Shown here: one piece after another, positions 41,760-42,966 of the stretch
How the letters are laid out: each line of letters starts with the position of its first letter
Numbering within the stretch: position 1 is the first letter of the stretch
From: an uncultured Muribaculaceae bacterium
GTDB lineage: Bacteria > Bacteroidota > Bacteroidia > Bacteroidales > Muribaculaceae
NCBI GenBank assembly: GCA_910583795.1
Contig: CAJTZQ010000031.1
Span: forward strand, 1-42,966
Direction of reading: 5' to 3'
Length of the DNA: 42,966 bases
Made by a program: the position numbers and the translations under genes
The notes under the pieces: generated by a model
Seen by the model: only the letters and a program-made list of their open reading frames with translations
What the model was told of the DNA's origin: nothing
The model's database searches: none

Positions 41760-42902
41760 ATGATATTCAAAAAAATAATACTCTCGGCTGCTTTTGTTCT
41801 GACAGCGTTCGGACTTTCCGCACAGGTGGAAAACGCCGGAGGCGTGCGCAAACGCACCGAACAGGATAAGAAAAAAACTGAAACAGAAACCCGGGTTTCA
41901 GACCGTATGCAGGATTTCTTCGAGACCAAGGAGACCCACGACGCCGATCTTTCGTATATGCGCCAGATCTATCGCAGGCTCGACCTCTCCAAAGCGGCAA
42001 ACTCTCCACTCTACTTCCCGGAAGATGTGGTAGACGGTCAGGAAAACCTGTTCCGTATAATCCTGATGCTTGTAGTAGACGGAAAAATCCCGGCATACGA
42101 ATACCTTGACGGCAGAGAGATTTTTACGGATCAATATAAGGTGAATGTAGCCGACATGTTGCAGAGATTCGATATCTATGCGCAGGAGGGGAAAGGGTCG
42201 ACCGAGAAAAATCCAAGGTTTGTGATTGAGGAGGCTGACGTGCCCACCACTCAGGTATTGAACTATTATATAATCGAGAAATGGGAATTCGACCGCCGTT
42301 CAAACCGTATGAAAACACGAGTGGAAGCGATCTGTCCGGTTTTGACCCGCTCTGGCGATTTCGGCGACGAGGCGAGATACCCTATGTTCTGGGTGAAGTT
42401 TGACGCACTCCGTCCCTATATAGCGCAGCAACGTGTGTTCCTCTCAGACGACAACAATCTTGCCACCCATACCATCGACGATTATTTCAATCTCGGTAAA
42501 TATGACGGAGAAATCTATAAGACCCGCAATCTCCGGAATCTCTCGATGGCTCAGATGTTTCCCGATGAAGACGACCGCAAGCGTGCCCAGGACAGCATCG
42601 ACCGGCGTCTCCGCACATACGGGAAAGACCTGTGGGTGCCCAGCCGTGAGGAATATCTCGCCATGAAAGAAAAGGAAGCTGCGGAAGCCGAGGCAAAGGC
42701 TGCGGGTGACAGTATTCCGGAAAGGACCGTGGTGGAAGCATCGGATTCAGATTCCGGGAAAGCGGCATCTGTGAGAGCGAAGAAACGCTCTTCTTCAAAA
42801 AGGACAGCGAAAGCAAAGAAAGCATCTTCAAAGAAACCGAAAGTCAGTTCATCTTCAGCCAATTCAGGAGCCGCCAAGTCTGTGCGCAGACGGAGAAGAT
42901 AA
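41760..42902 (+). CDS. porN: Type IX secretion ring protein PorN/GldN with basic tail
   Basis: A 380-residue periplasmic protein: signal peptide (1-21, ending LSAQ), then the GldN/PorN core ('RIILMLVVDGKIPAYEYLDG', 'VLNYYIIEKWEFDRR', 'MFWVKFDALRPYIAQQ'). PorN partners PorK in the outer-membrane-associated ring. Residues about 306-380 form an unusual tail: an Ala/Glu-rich helix, an acidic stretch, then a Lys/Arg/Ser/Ala-rich region ending in RRRRR, resembling linker-histone or eukaryotic-like low-complexity tails. The translation start abuts repeat R12. Confidence 0.92.
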   Translation: MIFKKIILSAAFVLTAFGLSAQVENAGGVRKRTEQDKKKTETETRVSDRMQDFFETKETHDADLSYMRQIYRRLDLSKAANSPLYFPEDVVDGQENLFRIILMLVVDGKIPAYEYLDGREIFTDQYKVNVADMLQRFDIYAQEGKGSTEKNPRFVIEEADVPTTQVLNYYIIEKWEFDRRSNRMKTRVEAICPVLTRSGDFGDEARYPMFWVKFDALRPYIAQQRVFLSDDNNLATHTIDDYFNLGKYDGEIYKTRNLRNLSMAQMFPDEDDRKRAQDSIDRRLRTYGKDLWVPSREEYLAMKEKEAAEAEAKAAGDSIPERTVVEASDSDSGKAASVRAKKRSSSKRTAKAKKASSKKPKVSSSSANSGAAKSVRRRRR

Positions 42903-42919
42903 TTACTAATTACTAATTA
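42903..42919. repeat. Short ATTACTA heptad tract after porN
   Basis: Directly after the porN stop come two ATTACTA heptads and a partial third. Similar ATTACTA words occur near 31728 and 31893, at the edges of other intergenic elements. The window ends shortly after, so a full element cannot be seen. Confidence 0.55.
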
Positions 42920-42966
42920 TCGTAGCTCAAGAGTTCGTTGACACTTTCATACCGCCTTAGAAGTTG

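Overview
The window looks like chromosomal DNA of a member of the Bacteroidales, possibly a Muribaculaceae-like gut commensal. The order is well supported and the family is a guess. The evidence is a type IX secretion operon (porT-porP-porK-porL-porM-porN), two type V (FimA/Mfa1-type) pilus operons, promoters matching TTTG-N20-TAnnTTTG, and a Bacteroidetes-style tyrosine recombinase.

Layout. 1-54 is the 5' part of a CAT-anticodon tRNA. 472-2484 is a tight housekeeping operon (prmC, recX, comF-like). 2541-6036 is a pyrE-led operon: an SRPBCC protein, a degenerate Rieske-like lipoprotein, a LysE-type exporter, and a secreted-protein gene interrupted by an in-frame TAA. 6234-7172 is a solitary short tyrosine recombinase. 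7783-19189 (minus) and 19611-31044 (plus) are two paralogous pilus operons in mirror image around a structured 421-bp divergent region. Each runs DUF3575 barrel, DUF3868/OmpA-like-TPR protein, major fimbrillin, Mfa2/FimB-like anchor, minor fimbrillin, large tip protein. The plus operon ends with a DUF5106-like thioredoxin-fold lipoprotein, and the minus operon keeps only a relic of it. 31157-31671 is a YefM/YoeB-type toxin-antitoxin pair with a clear promoter and operator. 31905-35681 (minus) holds an RsiV/DUF3298-like lipoprotein, a TPM-domain membrane protein and dGTPase. 35891-42902 is the T9SS operon.

How it fits together. In Porphyromonas, T9SS exports Arg-specific proteases that mature fimbrillin precursors after a conserved Arg. 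Here all six shaft, minor and tip pilins carry a T-R-(A/S/V) site 30-39 residues past the lipobox Cys, and neither anchor protein has an equivalent site. This suggests, without proving, that the T9SS and the two pili are functionally coupled.

The most unexpected structure is intergenic. About a dozen low-complexity elements, built from different words (GGTCGTT, AACGGAC, ATTGATA, GTTGAAT, TTAGTCG, GGTTGAG, ATAATGG and others), nearly all share a 7-bp period. Most have a T/G-rich left arm and an A/C-rich right arm whose words are reverse complements of left-arm words. The A/C arm commonly forms the leader just before a start codon. One element lies inside the coding sequence of an Mfa2-like gene, in frame, at a place where its paralog has nothing comparable.
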